The notes: generated by a model not told the origin, from the letters alone. A stretch of 64,000 nucleotides of DNA from Rhyacichthys aspro (GCA_036850595.1 CM072160.1:248001-312000); one strand, 5' to 3'. Shown: positions 1-12,588, numbered from the stretch's first letter. Program-made: numbers and translations.

Positions 1-1043
1 ATACAAGTATTTAGTCACACGTATAATCTCTTACTTACTGTGGAGAAACAGCTTTGTATTTCTACATGTTTTATTGGCTAAACATTACTGTTTTTTGTTT
101 TTGTCTGTGTCTGTGTGTGTCCTGTGAGAAAGAACCTCTGTGGAATGAAGATTAGACCCGTGTCAAACCTGTGACAAAGAAGAACATGGACCAGCTTCAC
201 CTGCAGCGTCCTGAAAATAAAGATCATGTCTGCCTCAGGATCTGTGTTTTTCACCAGATGTTCCCGGATCTAGAGTTATATTATTTATTATTAGAGAAAT
301 AGTTGCCGGATCCAAACAAGTCAAAATAAGACAGTTTGTGGATCCTGATGTGTCTGGATCAAGCTGAAATTAACCCTGGTTTTATATATGTATGAACTTA
401 AGGCTGTCATTTATTTGTGACCTTTTCTGCTGTAATTCTTCCTGTTGTTAAAAATCCAAACTGTAAAGAGTAGTCTGTAATATAACAAGGCCACATTTTT
501 TAATGAAATGTTTAATGGTTATTTCATCTTTCAGAACCACTGTTTAGTCTTTCTTCACACATTTAAAAGGCATAGAATAAAATATTTGACAAAAATGAAA
601 ATAAAGTCAGGAGACACTTTTACTAAAGACCAGACACAGGTTTATCACAAATTCAATGGAAAGTCATCATTTCACTTCATTCTGTTTATTCTGTTTATTT
701 AAATCACTGAGTTTCTTTTACATCTGTACAACATAAAAAAATGAATAAATAAATCACCTGGAACAGAATTATTAGCAAAGTTTGACCCGGTTTTAATTTG
801 GATGGTCACATTTACAGATCATTTTAACTCACTTTCAGATGAAATATCAAAAAAAAAAAAAAAAGCAAAGATGACACATACAACAGAAAAACATTCATAT
901 CCAATAAATTAGAAGTCATTTTAATTTTCATTGATGGATTGTGGGTTTTGAGGTTCCAAAATGTGAGGTTAATGTTACACAAAGTGGATTTAAATGATTC
1001 CTAAAGGCCTCTCACGTTTGAATAAAGTCTAGAAGACTGTGTT
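1..1043. other. Intergenic, no gene seen
   Basis: AT-rich sequence downstream of the first odorant receptor. An AATAAA-type signal near 215-221 could be the 3' end of a plus-strand transcript starting outside the window, but no coding sequence supports it. There is a short A-run near 848-863. Nothing else is recognisable. Confidence 0.4.
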
Positions 1044-1976
1044 CTATCCGTGTCCTGTTTTTACTCTGAGCAGCTGTTTACAGACGCCTCGGACTCGGCT
1101 CAGGTTGAGTCCGTACAGCAGCGGGTTAAACAGCGGCTGACACGTGATGAAATACAGCGAGAGCACGACCCGGAGCCAAACCGGGGCCATCGACATATCG
1201 AACCGGCTCTGGACCACCTCCAGGAAACAGCCCAGGAAGAAGTTCAGGAGCGAGGCCAGGTGAGGCACGCAGGTGTTCAACGCCTTCTGCCGCTGCTTCT
1301 GACCTGAAAAACACACTCTGAGGATCCGGGCGTAACAGTAAAAGTTGATCAGAGTCAGTCCGATGAGAACCGTGAAGGTGTACAGCAGACCGTACACGTT
1401 ATTCACCGTCGTACCGGAGCAGGCCAGCTTCACCACGGAGTAGTTATCGCAGTATAAACGGTCTATGACGCCGCGGCACAGGCTCAACGTCGCGGTCAGA
1501 GTCGTCATGATCACGATCGCGATTACTGGACAAACCCAGGACAGAGCGATGAAAAGGGCGACTCTGGACGGCGTCATGAGCGCGGGGTACTGCAGCGGGC
1601 GGCAGATGGCCAGGTACCGGTCGTACGACATCACGGCCAGGTTATAGAACTGCACGTTCACGTACATGTACAAACAGAAGATCTGCAGGTAACACGCATG
1701 CGTCGGAACCGTGTGGACGTCTCTGAGGATCTGGAGCAAGAAGAACGGGAAGAGGCCGGCGCTGCCGTAGAGCTCGTTCAGGAGCAAACTGCAGAGGAAC
1801 AGGTACATGGGCTCGTGCAGGCTCCGGGAACAACAGATCACCGTCACCAGCAGCACATTAGCACAAATAATCAGCACGTAAACACACAGGATCAGCAGGA
1901 AAATCAGGTATTTGAAAAGTCCAACGTCAGCGTAAGCTCCGAAAGTGAAATGTGAGATGTGAGAAGAGTTCGCCAT
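1044..1976 (-). CDS. Odorant receptor (teleost type), intact, OR-1
   Basis: A single-exon 310-residue seven-transmembrane odorant receptor, expected in the plasma membrane of olfactory neurons and coupled to a G protein. The N-terminus has an N-glycosylation site (NSS at residue 3). TM1 spans about 24-48, LHEPMY is at 53-58, and the end of TM3 carries MSYDRYLAIC with DRY at 119-121. The second extracellular loop is cysteine-rich, KALNTC precedes TM6, and TM7 carries PLFNPLLYGL. The length is normal (about 310-320). The start is the only suitable ATG directly before the glycosylation site. It is the first of five minus-strand receptors with the same LHEPMY...LLLNELYGS signature, which I associate with the fish delta-type group from memory; that subgroup is inference. 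No frameshift or stop is seen. Confidence 0.95.
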   Translation of the reverse strand: MANSSHISHFTFGAYADVGLFKYLIFLLILCVYVLIICANVLLVTVICCSRSLHEPMYLFLCSLLLNELYGSAGLFPFFLLQILRDVHTVPTHACYLQIFCLYMYVNVQFYNLAVMSYDRYLAICRPLQYPALMTPSRVALFIALSWVCPVIAIVIMTTLTATLSLCRGVIDRLYCDNYSVVKLACSGTTVNNVYGLLYTFTVLIGLTLINFYCYARILRVCFSGQKQRQKALNTCVPHLASLLNFFLGCFLEVVQSRFDMSMAPVWLRVVLSLYFITCQPLFNPLLYGLNLSRVRGVCKQLLRVKTGHG

Positions 1977-2978
1977 CGATCGAACTCTTTAACGACACGA
2001 AAATATTGAAAAAGAAAAGCCTCTTTAGAAATTCAGCTTCAGTCACAAATGCATCAACAACTCGACCATTTTCAACCAGTCTCACAAATCATTTACTCAA
2101 AGCTGACATTCTTTACAGTTTTCTCTGCATCAAAACACAATGATTCATGTTTTTATATTATATCTTAAGCTTTTAAATTCATCAGTTGTATTGTTTTCAA
2201 CCAAAAACAGTTAAAAAGGACACTTCAAAGCAATATAACATTGTCATTAATTCTTAAAGTTGATCTAAAACAGTACATTTTACATATTAAGCTTTTATTA
2301 AAGAGAATCTAAGAGTTACGAGAGGTTTATCTTTAAAATGTCAAATTTAATAAATGAGTTTTTTCACGGCACATTCTGACAGTTTCGTGTGTAATTACTA
2401 ATTCAAATTTGAAATAAAAATAAGAACTAATAAAAAGCTCTGTGTACTTACTGTTCTTTAAAAACCAGAATATTTATAAAGCAGAACAAGAGTAAAAACA
2501 ATTCAAAACCAAAGCGTTTCCCTGTATTGTGTAAACCTGGATCTAATAATGCTTTTACAATTATTTACAGTAAAATAAAATATATAATAGAATATTCAAT
2601 ATTATTTGAAATACTATGTTTTTTTTTGTAACATTCTTAAAATAGAATTTACATCACATTTTAAAAACTAGAACCAAGAAAAATACAGTTTACAATTTAG
2701 AAATTTCAGTTTAAATTTGGTTTTGTTTTCTGTCACAATATTCTCTAAATCCTAACTTTATCAAATAAACGATATTAAATATATTTAGTTTAAGTGAAGC
2801 ATCTTCAGAAAAACCTGACAAACTGGAGTCAGCTCTGGTTCCATCTGGTCTGGGACTGGTCTGGGACTGGTCTGGGACCAGGTTTTTAAAGTTTTTGAGC
2901 TGAATGTTGTGACGCAAATCCCCCCAAAGACCTCAGTCTGGTCTTAGAGCTCCCCCTGCAGTTCACTAGAGGAACGGC
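1977..2978. other. Intergenic, AT-rich
   Basis: The upstream flank of OR-1. It is strongly AT-rich, with no open frame of note and no recognised RNA gene. It would contain the OR-1 promoter and any 5' noncoding exon, but I cannot point to a specific element. Confidence 0.4.
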
Positions 2979-3916
2979 CTAGACCGGGTTAAACCTGGGA
3001 CCTGGACCGGGTTAGACCTGAGACCTGGACCGAGTTAAACCTGAGACCTGGACCGGGTTAGACCTGAGACCTGGACCGGGTTAGACCTGAGACCTGGACC
3101 GGGTTAGACCTGAGACCTGGACCGGGTTAGACCTGAGACCTGGACCGGGTTAGACCTGAGACCTGGACCGGGTTAGACCTGAGACCTAGACCGGGTTAAA
3201 CCTGAGACCTGGACCGGGTTAGACCTGAGACCTGGACCGGGTTAAACCTGAGACCTGGACCGGGTTAGACCTGGACCGGGTTAGACCTGAGACCTGGACC
3301 GGGTTAGACCTGAGACCTGGACCGGGTTAGACCTGAGACCTGGACCGGGTTAAACCTGAGACCTGGACCGGGTTAGACCTGAGACCTGGACCGGGTTAGA
3401 CCTGAGACCTGGACCGGGTTAGACCTGGACCGGGTTAGACCTGAGACCTGGACCGGAGTAGACCTGGACCAGGTTAGACCTGAGACCTGGACCGGGTTAG
3501 ACCTGGACCAGGTTAGACCTGAGACCTGGACCAGGTTAGATCTGAGACCTGGACCGGGTTAGACCTGAGACCTGGACCGGGTTAAACCTGAGACCTGGAC
3601 CGGGTTAGACCTGAGACCTGGACCGGGTTAGACCTGAGACCTGGACCGGGTTAGACCTGAGACCTGGACCGGATTAGACCTGGACCGGGTTAGACCTGAG
3701 ACCTGGACCGGAGTAGACCTGGACCAGGTTAGACCTGAGACCTGGACCGGGTTAGACCTGGACCAGGTTAGACCTGAGACCTGGACCAGGTTAGATCTGA
3801 GACCTGGACCAGGTTAGACCTGAGACCTGGACCGGGTTAGACCTGGACCGGGTTAGACCTGAGACCTGGACCGGGTTAGACCTGGACCGGATTAGACCTG
3901 GACCGGATTAGAACTG
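2979..3916. repeat. Minisatellite, 23-bp unit with 16-bp variants
   Basis: About 0.94 kb of tandem repeats with core GGACCGGGTTAGACCT. A full unit adds GAGACCT, and some copies lack those 7 bases, giving 16-bp units. Variants change GGGTTAG to GGGTTAA, GGAGTAG or AGGTTAG. A block containing the rare GGAGTAG variant occurs twice (near 3452 and 3711), indicating a recent block duplication inside the array. Confidence 0.95.
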
Positions 3917-3919
3917 AGC

Positions 3920-4042
3920 TGTGGCCCCTGTGGCCCCTAAGGCCCCTGCAGGGGGCCCTGTGGCTCCTGCGGCCCCTGCAGGGGGCGCTGTGGCCCCTAA
4001 GGCCCCTGCAGGGGGCCCTGTGGCCCCTAAGGCCCCTGTGTG
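3920..4042. repeat. GC-rich minisatellite, about 30-bp unit
   Basis: About four copies of a GC-rich unit with core TGTGGCCCCTAAGGCCCCTG followed by a CAGGGGG stretch. It directly follows the 23-bp array and has a much higher GC content than its flanks. Confidence 0.85.
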
Positions 4043-4471
4043 TCTCTAAACCAGGCGCCAGACTTTTCTCGGAGCCAAATAGTGTTTGTATGAAATGAAA
4101 AGAAATCTTGTGAAATAAATAAATAAAACAGTGGATAAGTATAAAAGTATAAAAGTATAAAGAAGTGGTTTGTGATTTCAGTCGAAACATGTCGGTCTCT
4201 GGTCTGGATCTAAATCAGACACAAATAATCTTTACAGACATTAAATCAGAGTTTTATTGTATTTTATTATTAAATAATAACAGAGAACTTGGCACAAACA
4301 AATATTAATGATGACATATAACATTATTTTAATAACTCTTCCTTCGTCAAAAACAAATCCTTCTTGAGTCTGGACTTTGTTCTGTGGGTTTTTCCAGTCC
4401 ATTAAAAACCAGTCTTGGTTTGGACTTGGTCTCGGTTTCGGTCTCGGTCCAGACTCGGTCCAGACTCGGTC

Positions 4472-5395
4472 TTAAAGCTGAGTTTTGCGCAGCAGGCTCC
4501 GGCAGACGGCCCGGAGCTGGCTCATGTTGAGTCCGTAGAGCAGAGAGTTGAGCAGCGGCGGAACCGTGACGATGTACAAACTCAGAAAAACCTGAACCGA
4601 ATGTGGAAACGTCTTTAAATGAAACCTGGAGCGACTCTCTTCGAGGACGGTCCCGACTCCGTAGTTCACGAGCGAGGCCAGGTGAGGGGCGCAGGTGCCG
4701 AGGGCCTTCTGCCGCGTCGCTTTAGATCCGCTAAAACACACCAGTAAAATCCGGACGTAGGTGTAGATGATGAAGAGCACCATCCCCAGCAGCGTCGTGC
4801 ACATGTAAACCGTCTCGTACGTCGTCACGATCGGCTCCGTCTCCCGCAAACATTCTAATTTCATCACGTCGTAGAAGTTACAGTAGATTTTCTGAACACG
4901 ATTCCCACAAAGTTCAAGAATATTTACAGAACAAACGACAAAAAAACCCACAGAAATGCCTTTGCCCCAAACTAAAGCGACGAGGACGGCCACCGCTTTG
5001 GGCGACAGTTTCTGAGCGTATTTCAGCGGCAGACAGATGGCGACGTAGCGGTCGTACGCCATCGCGGCCAAGTTAAAGAACTCCACGTTGCTGTAGGTGT
5101 ACATGAGGAACATCTGGAAGGAGCACAGCGACAGAGACACGACGTGGACCCGGCTCAAGAGCTGAGCTAAAATAAACGGTAAAATGGATGAACAGCCCAA
5201 TAAACCATTAATGAATAAACTGCACATGAAAATATAAACTGGTTTGTGCAGAGTTTGGTTCACGACGATGAGGACGATAAGAAAAACATTCACAAAGATC
5301 GTGATTAAATAAAAGAGTAACATCAGAAAGAAATAAACATCATTCAAGGCTCCAGAGTCTAAACTGTTGAGCACAAAATGTGTGAAATTACCCAT
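4472..5395 (-). CDS. Odorant receptor (teleost type), intact, OR-2
   Basis: A single-exon 307-residue seven-transmembrane odorant receptor. N-glycosylation site NFT at residue 3; TM1 about 21-45; LHKPVY at 49-54 (a variant of LHEPMY); AMAYDRYVAIC with DRY at 115-117; KALGTC before TM6; PLLNSLLYGL in TM7, where S replaces the usual P of NPxxY-like sequences. It is more diverged than OR-1, OR-4 and OR-5 (INGLLGCSS in TM2 where its neighbours have NELYGS). The frame is open throughout and the length is normal. The S-for-P change at the TM7 motif is a visible oddity that could affect signalling. Confidence 0.93.
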   Translation of the reverse strand: MGNFTHFVLNSLDSGALNDVYFFLMLLFYLITIFVNVFLIVLIVVNQTLHKPVYIFMCSLFINGLLGCSSILPFILAQLLSRVHVVSLSLCSFQMFLMYTYSNVEFFNLAAMAYDRYVAICLPLKYAQKLSPKAVAVLVALVWGKGISVGFFVVCSVNILELCGNRVQKIYCNFYDVMKLECLRETEPIVTTYETVYMCTTLLGMVLFIIYTYVRILLVCFSGSKATRQKALGTCAPHLASLVNYGVGTVLEESRSRFHLKTFPHSVQVFLSLYIVTVPPLLNSLLYGLNMSQLRAVCRSLLRKTQL

Positions 5396-7810
5396 GAGTC
5401 TCTGTGAGTGAAAATAACAATTATTCCAAAGTTCAATTTTAATTATTCACAAAAATAAGTTAATGTGAACGTATCGTCTGAAAAAACAATAAATACAAAC
5501 TGGATCGAAGCTCATTCTAACAATCAGTGCAAACGTAACCAGCTCAGATTCAAAACGCTTTAAAACTCAAATATTCATTTCCAATGTTTTGCTCTTGATT
5601 CAAGTCTGATGTCTTTACTTTGAGCAGACGATAGTCCACGAACAAATCAAACTCAGAAAAATACCTGACACCAACAAATGTGAAATTTAGCACAGTTTTT
5701 AGAATTAAACAAGATAAATAAGAATTTTAACAAAGTAGAGCTTAATCTCTAGAACAAGCAACAGACAATAACACAGTGTATTTATAATATAACATTCAAA
5801 TAATATAAGGACAGAATTCAAAATCATGTCTACACAGGATTTGGATTTAAAGGCAGACTTCATCAAAATGTCTCTGAAATGTGAATTTTCCTGATTTAAC
5901 TGAATTGTATTTCAGTCTCAGTTTTATCGTTCAATTAATTCAGACTGTGGTACATTATATTAGAGTAGAAAATGTGTTAAAAACGCACAATAAAAATAGA
6001 ATCTTCCACAAAAATCAACCTGAAGATGGTTTTAATAAATTCAATAATCTTATAAAAGAAAGATGCTGCAAAAACCAAAACATTCACAATAATAAACACC
6101 ATTTTAGATCAAAATAATTCAAACAAATGCACTTATTAATTAAGTATGTTTTGATGAATGAAGTTTAGCCAAAACTTTAACAATTAAAATGAAAAAAAAA
6201 AAAAAAAAAAATAGACAAATTTAAAATCAAACAACACAAACAACAACAGGGAGGAAAAACAGGAGCTGAAGTAATTGTACAGAAAAAAAACACAAAAAAT
6301 CACAGCATTTACATCTAAAAATACACCAGTGATTTGATTTTAATAATAATAATAAAAAGTTGAGTTAAAAGCTTAGTCACGGCGTAAATATGATCTCTGT
6401 CTGTGTAAAGAATTAGAAAAGAAAATCTAACCTCTGAGTAAAAAAGAAAAAGTTTATAGTTCAAATAAATTATCAATGTATTTGGGATTTAAATTTAATG
6501 CAACAACTATAAACTATAAAATATAAAATAAAAAGGTCTGATCCTAAAGTCTCGTGATCCAGACTCAGACCTGAACGAGACGCTCGAGTAAAACCGTCTG
6601 AAAAACTGGCTCCGATCCTCGACTCTTAAAGATTTTCCAGCGACGCAGCAACAACAGAAAACACTGACCTCACCAAGAAATGACTTTTATTGGTCGCTTT
6701 ATTTATGTCTTAATGTAATCTTTATGTTTTTAAACAACACTTTACATAAAACAAATACAGAACAAATACAGGAATAATGTACATATATATAAACCTAAAT
6801 ACAGGACACAAAGGGTGAAATAAAGGGGAAAAAATATTACAAATAAAAAGAGAATTTATGATTAAAATGCTGTGAATTTAGATTTTCTGGTTTGTAAATT
6901 TGCAGCTGTGGATAATAATCTGAATCAGAACAAAAACACTTTTGTCAGAGATGTTTTTACAGTGAAAACCAGAATAAATAATATAAATGTGTTATTTTTG
7001 TGAAGGCGTAGACTTCTGTGTCTGTCTCTTCATAAATGTCTTCTGCTCTGGCTCCAGTTTGTACTAAAAAATATTTTAATATGATTTTAATTTTTGACAA
7101 AAATCAAATGATTCAGGAGACTCCAAGCCTCACATTAGTGCCTTTACGACCCCCTCAGGAGCCAATTAAAGCTTATAATTACAGGGGCCCAAAACACCAA
7201 CACAATATTATCATTAATTAATGTTGAATAGAAGCAGAATCAAATATACTTCTCTGTGACCAACATTTACAAATGAAACACAATGAAACAGATGAGTCTG
7301 TGTTGAGTTCATGTGCAGCTGATATTTATTTGGATTAAAAACACAGATGTAACTCTCTGAACACACTTTATTTAATAAATCCACGAGTCTGGGTTTGAAC
7401 TGTGGTCTTTTACACAAACATTAGAGAGAACACATTTCTAAAATATGGGTTAAACAGCGACAATATGAAAAATGCAGAGCAAATATTTCATGTTGAATTG
7501 AATTTCCCATAAACAGACAAGAACAAAACTGACAGAAGTCATTGAACACATCACACAGACCTCTGTCTAAAACATGACATCAGTCTGGTTCAAAATAAAA
7601 TAAAGGATTGAGAGGAGAAAAAAAGGTCAGAGGAAACAGTTTATTTTTAAACAGAACTCGACATGAGCAGCCATTTTGAAAGATTCACAAAGAGCCTAAG
7701 AAATGAGGCTCAGATTCATCCAAATGAAAGTCAAATAAAATGTGTTTAAATTCAACTCAAAACTAAACATTGCACATGATTAAGTTGAGATGTTGTTTTG
7801 TAAAAGTGCT
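5396..7810. other. Intergenic, AT-rich, no gene seen
   Basis: A 2.4-kb AT-rich spacer between OR-2 and the broken OR-3. It has an A-run near 6191-6210. Short open frames here have no recognisable similarity and are what AT-rich sequence gives by chance. Confidence 0.4.
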
Positions 7811-8745
7811 TCAGGACACGGTGTGTTTCAGCAGCAGACTTTTACACATCAGTCTGATTTTGGAGAGAACTAATCCGTAAATGAGAGGGTTGAAGAGCGG
7901 CTGACACAAGAGGAAGTAGAGCGACATGAAAACACGGAACACGTTTGGAACGCGTCTCATGTCGAAGCGTCCCTGAAGCAGCTCGAAACAGCAGCCGACC
8001 GTGTAGTTGAGCAGCGACGTGATGTGAGGCGTGCACGTGCTCAGAGCTTTCTGTCGCAGCTGCTTCGACCCCGACAAACAAACACGAAAAATCTGCAGGT
8101 ACGACCAGAATATGAGCAGCAGCGGCAGACCGATGTTGTTTGTGACCATTATCAGACTGTAAACGTTGTGAGAAGACGTGTCGGAGCAGGCCAGCTTCAC
8201 GATCGGGTAGTTATCGCAGTAAACTTTCTGGATGACGTTCCCGCAGAGTTCTAAAGACGAGCTGAGGGAGATCATGACGCCGCTTATGAAGAAGCTGTAG
8301 CAACACGGAACCGAAATCAGAGCGGCCATTTTGTTCCTGGTCATGCGCCTGCTGTAGTGTAAAGGGTAACATATGGCCACGTATCGATCGTCACGACATG
8401 ACGCGAGGAACAGGAACTCGATCAGTCCGTACGAGTGTAAACAGAAAACCTGCAGGAAACAGAACGGAGCCGGAACCGCGTGGACGTCTCTGAGCGTGTG
8501 CAGCAGCAGAAACGTGAACAGAGCCGTGCTGCCGTAGAGTTCGTTCAGGAGTAAACTGCAGAGAACACGTACATGGGCTCGTGAAGGGTTCGGTTGAAAC
8601 ACACCACGGCGATGAGCAGGACGTTAGAGAAAAGCACGAGGACGTACAGCAGCAACAGGACGAAGAACAGCAGGAACCGCAGAGGCCCCAGGTCCAAGTA
8701 CGCACTCAGAGAGAAAAACGGGAGCTGACTCGAGTTTCTGGACAT
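7811..8745 (-). pseudogene. Odorant receptor with three 1-bp indels, OR-3
   Basis: A teleost odorant receptor closely related to OR-4; both begin with MSRN(S/A)SQL. The start at 8745 reads through TM1 to MYVF, then one base is missing near 8560-8562 (compare the codons in OR-1), which puts the rest in another frame. From there a 260-codon frame stays open to the stop at 7811. Near 8392-8403 one base is inserted and one is missing about 10 bases away. Together they keep the frame but turn the expected MSYDRY into SCRDDRY. Later motifs are intact: KALSTC, PLFNPLIYGL and a normal C-terminus. With no other stops this is either a very young pseudogene or uncorrected indel errors in the assembly. 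Confidence 0.85.
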
Positions 8746-9200
8746 TTTCAGGACATCTTCAGTTCTGCTTCAATGAATTTTAGAAACAGATAAATAGCCA
8801 CAATCAGAACAAATCCAACTAAAAACTGTTTAAATCAGTCTGAACCACTTTGAATGATCCTAAAACCTGGTCAGACCTGATAAAACACAACAAAAACCTG
8901 TAACGTCAAAGTCCAAGTAAAACCTGTTTAGTTTGATCTTCGTTGTGTTTTTCTGTGACACTCGTGAACATTACACACAACAACAAACCCTCATTTCACA
9001 TCGTCCCACAAACACAGTCCAGAAACATTCACAAATACATTTAAAACATCGAAATAATCTTCTCCCTCTTCACCTCAGTGAACAGAGAACCTGAGTGAGA
9101 CTCGGTCCCGTCTCTGGACTCACCTCTGAGTCTGCTGCAGGGTTTTATCAGGTCTGACTCAGAGGTGTGTCCTGGACCGGTCTGGATCTCACCTACGACC
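8746..9200. other. Intergenic spacer
   Basis: The upstream flank of OR-3, running into the 12-mer array. No coding or RNA feature is recognised. Confidence 0.4.
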
Positions 9201-11475
9201 CCCAGAGAGCGCCCAGAGAGACGTCCAGAGAAAGGTCAGAAGGCGTCAGAGGCGTCCAGACAGGCGTCAGAGAAAGGTCCAGAGAGACGTCCAGAGAGAC
9301 GTCCAGACAGACGTCCAGAGAGACGCCCAGAGAGACGTCCAGAGAGACGCCCAGAGAGACGCCCAGAGAGACGTCCAGAGAGACGTCCAGAGAAAGGTCA
9401 AGAGAGACGTCCAGAGAGACGCCCAGCGAGACGTCCAGAGAGACGTCCAGACAGACGTCCAGAGAGACGCCCAGAGAGACGTCCAGAGACGCCCAGAGAA
9501 AGGTCAAGAGAGACGTCCAGAGAGACGTCCAGAGAGACGTCCAGACAGACGTCCAGAGAGACGCCCACAGAGACGCCCAGAGAGACGTCCAGACAGACAT
9601 CCAGAGAGACGTCCAGAGAGACGTCCAGACAGACGTCCAGAGAGACCCCCACAGAGACGCCCAGAGAGACGTCCAGACAGACGTCCAGAGAGACGTCCAG
9701 AGAGACGTCCAGACAGACGCCCAGAGAGACGCCCAGACAGACGTCCAGAGAGACGTCCAGAGAGACGCCCAGAGAGACGTCCAGAGAGACGCCCAGAGAG
9801 ACGTCCAGAGAGACGCCCAGAGAGACGTCCAGAGAGACGCCCAGACAGACGTCCAGACAGACGTCCAGAGAGACGTCCAGAGAGACGCCCAGACAGACGC
9901 CCAGAGAGACGTCCAGAGAGACGCCCAGAGAGACGTCCAGACAGACGTCCAGAGAGACGTCCAGAGAGACGCCCAGACAGACGCCCAGAGAGACGTCCAG
10001 AGAGACGCCCAGAGAGACGTCCAGACAGACGTCCAGAGAGACGCCCAGACAGACGTCCAGACAGACGTCCAGAGAGACGTCCAGAGAGACGCCCAGAGAA
10101 AGGTCCAGAGAGACGCCCAGAGAGACGTCCAGACAGATGTCCAGAGAGACGCCCAGAGAGACGCCCAGAGAAAGGTCCAGAGAGACGCCCAGAGAGACGT
10201 CCAGACAGACGTCCAGAGAGACGTCCAGAGAAAGGTCCAGAGAGACGTCCAGAGAAAGGTCCAGAGAGACGTCCAGAGAGACGTCCAGAGAGACGCCCAG
10301 ACAGACGTCCAGACAGACATCCAGAGAGACGTCCAGAGAGACGTCCAGAGAGACGTCCAGACAGACGTCCAGAGAGACGTCCAGAGAGACGTCCAGAGTG
10401 ACGTCCAGAGAGACGCCCAGACAGACGTCCAGAGAGACGCCCAGAGAGACGCCCAGAGAGACGTCCAGAGAGACGCCCAGAGAGACGTCCAGACAGACGC
10501 CCAGAGAGACGTCCAGACAGACGTCCAGAGAGACGTCCAGAGAGACGCCCAGAGAGACGCCCAGAGAGACGTCCAGAGTGACGTCCAGAGAGAAATCCAG
10601 AGAGACGTCCAGACAGACGTCCAGAGAGACGTCCAGAGAGACGCCCAGAGAGACGCCCAGAGAGACGTCCAGAGAGACGCCCAGAGAGACGTCCAGAGAG
10701 ACGTCCAGACAGACGCCCAGAGAGACGCCCAGAGAGACGCCCAGAGAGACGCCAGACAGACGTCCAGACAGACGTCCAGAGAGACGCCCAGACAGACGTC
10801 CAGAGACGCCGAGAGACGCCCAGAGAGACGTCCAGAGAGACGCCCAGAGAGACGCCCAGACAGACGTCCAGAGAGACGCCCAGACAGACGTCCAGAGAGA
10901 CGTCCAGAGAAAGGTCCAGAGAGACGCCCAGAGAGACGTCCAGACAGACGTCCAGAGAGACGTCCAGAGAGACGTCCAGACAGACGTCCAGAGAGACGTC
11001 CAGAGAGACGCCCAGAGAGACGCCCAGAGAGACGTCCAGAGAGACGCCCAGAGAGACGCCCAGAGAGACGCCCAGAGAGACGCCCAGAGAGACGCCCAGA
11101 GAGACGCCCAGAGAGACGCCCAGAGAGACGCCCAGAGAGACGTCCAGAGAGACGCCCAGAGAGACGCCCAGACAGACGTCCAGAGAGACGCCCAGACAGA
11201 CGTCCAGAGAGACGTCCAGAGAAAGGTCCAGAGAGACGCCCAGAGAGACGTCCAGACAGACGCCCAGAGAGACGTCCAGAGAGACGTCCAGAGAGACGTC
11301 CAGAGAGACGCCCAGAGAGACGCCCAGAGAGACGTCCAGAGAGACGTCCAGAGAGACGCCCAGAGAGACGCCCAGAGAGACGTCCAGAGAGACGCCCAGA
11401 GAGACGCCCAGAGAGACGTCCAGAGAGACGCCCAGAGAGACGTCCAGAGAGACGCCCAGAGAGACGTCCAGACAG
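9201..11475. repeat. 12-bp CpG-containing minisatellite, about 190 copies
   Basis: A tandem array of GACGTCCAGAGA with two common variable positions: T/C at base 5, giving GACGCC, and G/C near the end, giving CAGACA. Occasional AAAGGTCCAGAG units occur. Because 12 is divisible by 3, long open frames arise on both strands (over 670 codons each) with monotonous RPERRPDR, RETSRQTP or RDVQRDAQ composition; these are not genes. A higher-order repeat is visible: the unit order around 10861-10960 recurs about 312 bp later (26 units) around 11173-11272. Confidence 0.97.
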
Positions 11476-11554
11476 GACTGGACTGGGTTGGTCTGGTCTT
11501 CCTCTTGTATCAGCCTCAGTCTCATTTATGGATTAGTTCTCTCCAAACTCAGAC

Positions 11555-12152
11555 TGAAACCAGGACTAAACCAGGTCTAAACCAGGACTAAACCAGGTCT
11601 AAACCAGGTCTAAACCAGGTCTAAACCAGGACTAAACCAGGTCTAAACCAGGTCTAAACCAGGACTAAACCAGGACTAAACCAGGTCTAAACCAGGACTA
11701 AACCAGGTCTAAACCAGGTCTAAACCAGGACTAAACCAGGACTAAACCAGGACTAAACCAAGACTAAACCAGGACTAAACCAGGACTAAACCAGGACTAA
11801 ACCAGGTCTAAACCAGGTCTAAACCAGGTCTAAACCAGGACTAAACCAGGTCTAAACCAGGACTAAACCAGGTCTAAACCAGGTCTAAACCAGGACTAAA
11901 CCAGGTCTAAACCAGGTCTAAACCAGGACTAAACCAGGACTAAACCAGGACTAAACCAGGTCTAAACCAGGACTAAACCAGGACTAGACCAAGACTAAAC
12001 CAGGACTAAACCAGGACTAAACCAGTACTAAACCAGGACTAAACCAAGACTAAACCAGGACTAAACCAGGACTAAACCAGGACTAAACCAAGACTAAACC
12101 AGGACTAAACCAGGACTAAACCAGGACTAAACGAGGACTAAACCAGGACTAA
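11555..12152. repeat. 11-bp minisatellite (ACTAAACCAGG family)
   Basis: About 54 copies of an 11-mer alternating ACTAAACCAGG and TCTAAACCAGG. The same 11-mer, in one or the other orientation, recurs at 36.3, 36.7-37.1, 46.55-46.9, 47.2-47.6 and 50.3-50.9 kb. Confidence 0.95.
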
Positions 12153-12588
12153 TATTTTGCTGAAATAAAACACCACTAAATGGAACCAGGTTAAGTTTGT
12201 TTTTAATGTATTGTTGATGCCATTTCATTTAATGACTTTTTGTTTTTTTCTGTTTTAAAGTAAACGTTTTATTCTTTATTAAAGTTCTGCTTCATGGTTT
12301 CACTCATTTAATTGTTTCTTCATTTAAATAAATGTGGAATTATTCAAGACAAATAAGATTTAACACAAAACAGTGACACTTTTTATTTCTTTATTTTTTT
12401 TAATCCAGAAAAAAACACTTAAAATAAAAACTATCAAAGATACAAATATAAGTTCATTTTGCCGTAAAAAAGGAAAGAGGCTCAGCTGTGGAATTAATAA
12501 AGAAAAACACAACTTCAATAAGGTCACTAAGTGTGTTATTTTCTCTAATAAAACAAAGTTTAGTGAAATTATAATAACTATAATAATA
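12153..12588. other. Spacer, AT-rich
   Basis: AT-rich sequence between two arrays. No gene is seen. Confidence 0.4.

Noticed and set aside
9165..11591. Very long open frames (about 670-810 codons) on both strands
   Set aside because: They arise because the 12-bp repeat unit is divisible by 3; composition is a two-to-four residue pattern and overlapping frames are open at once.
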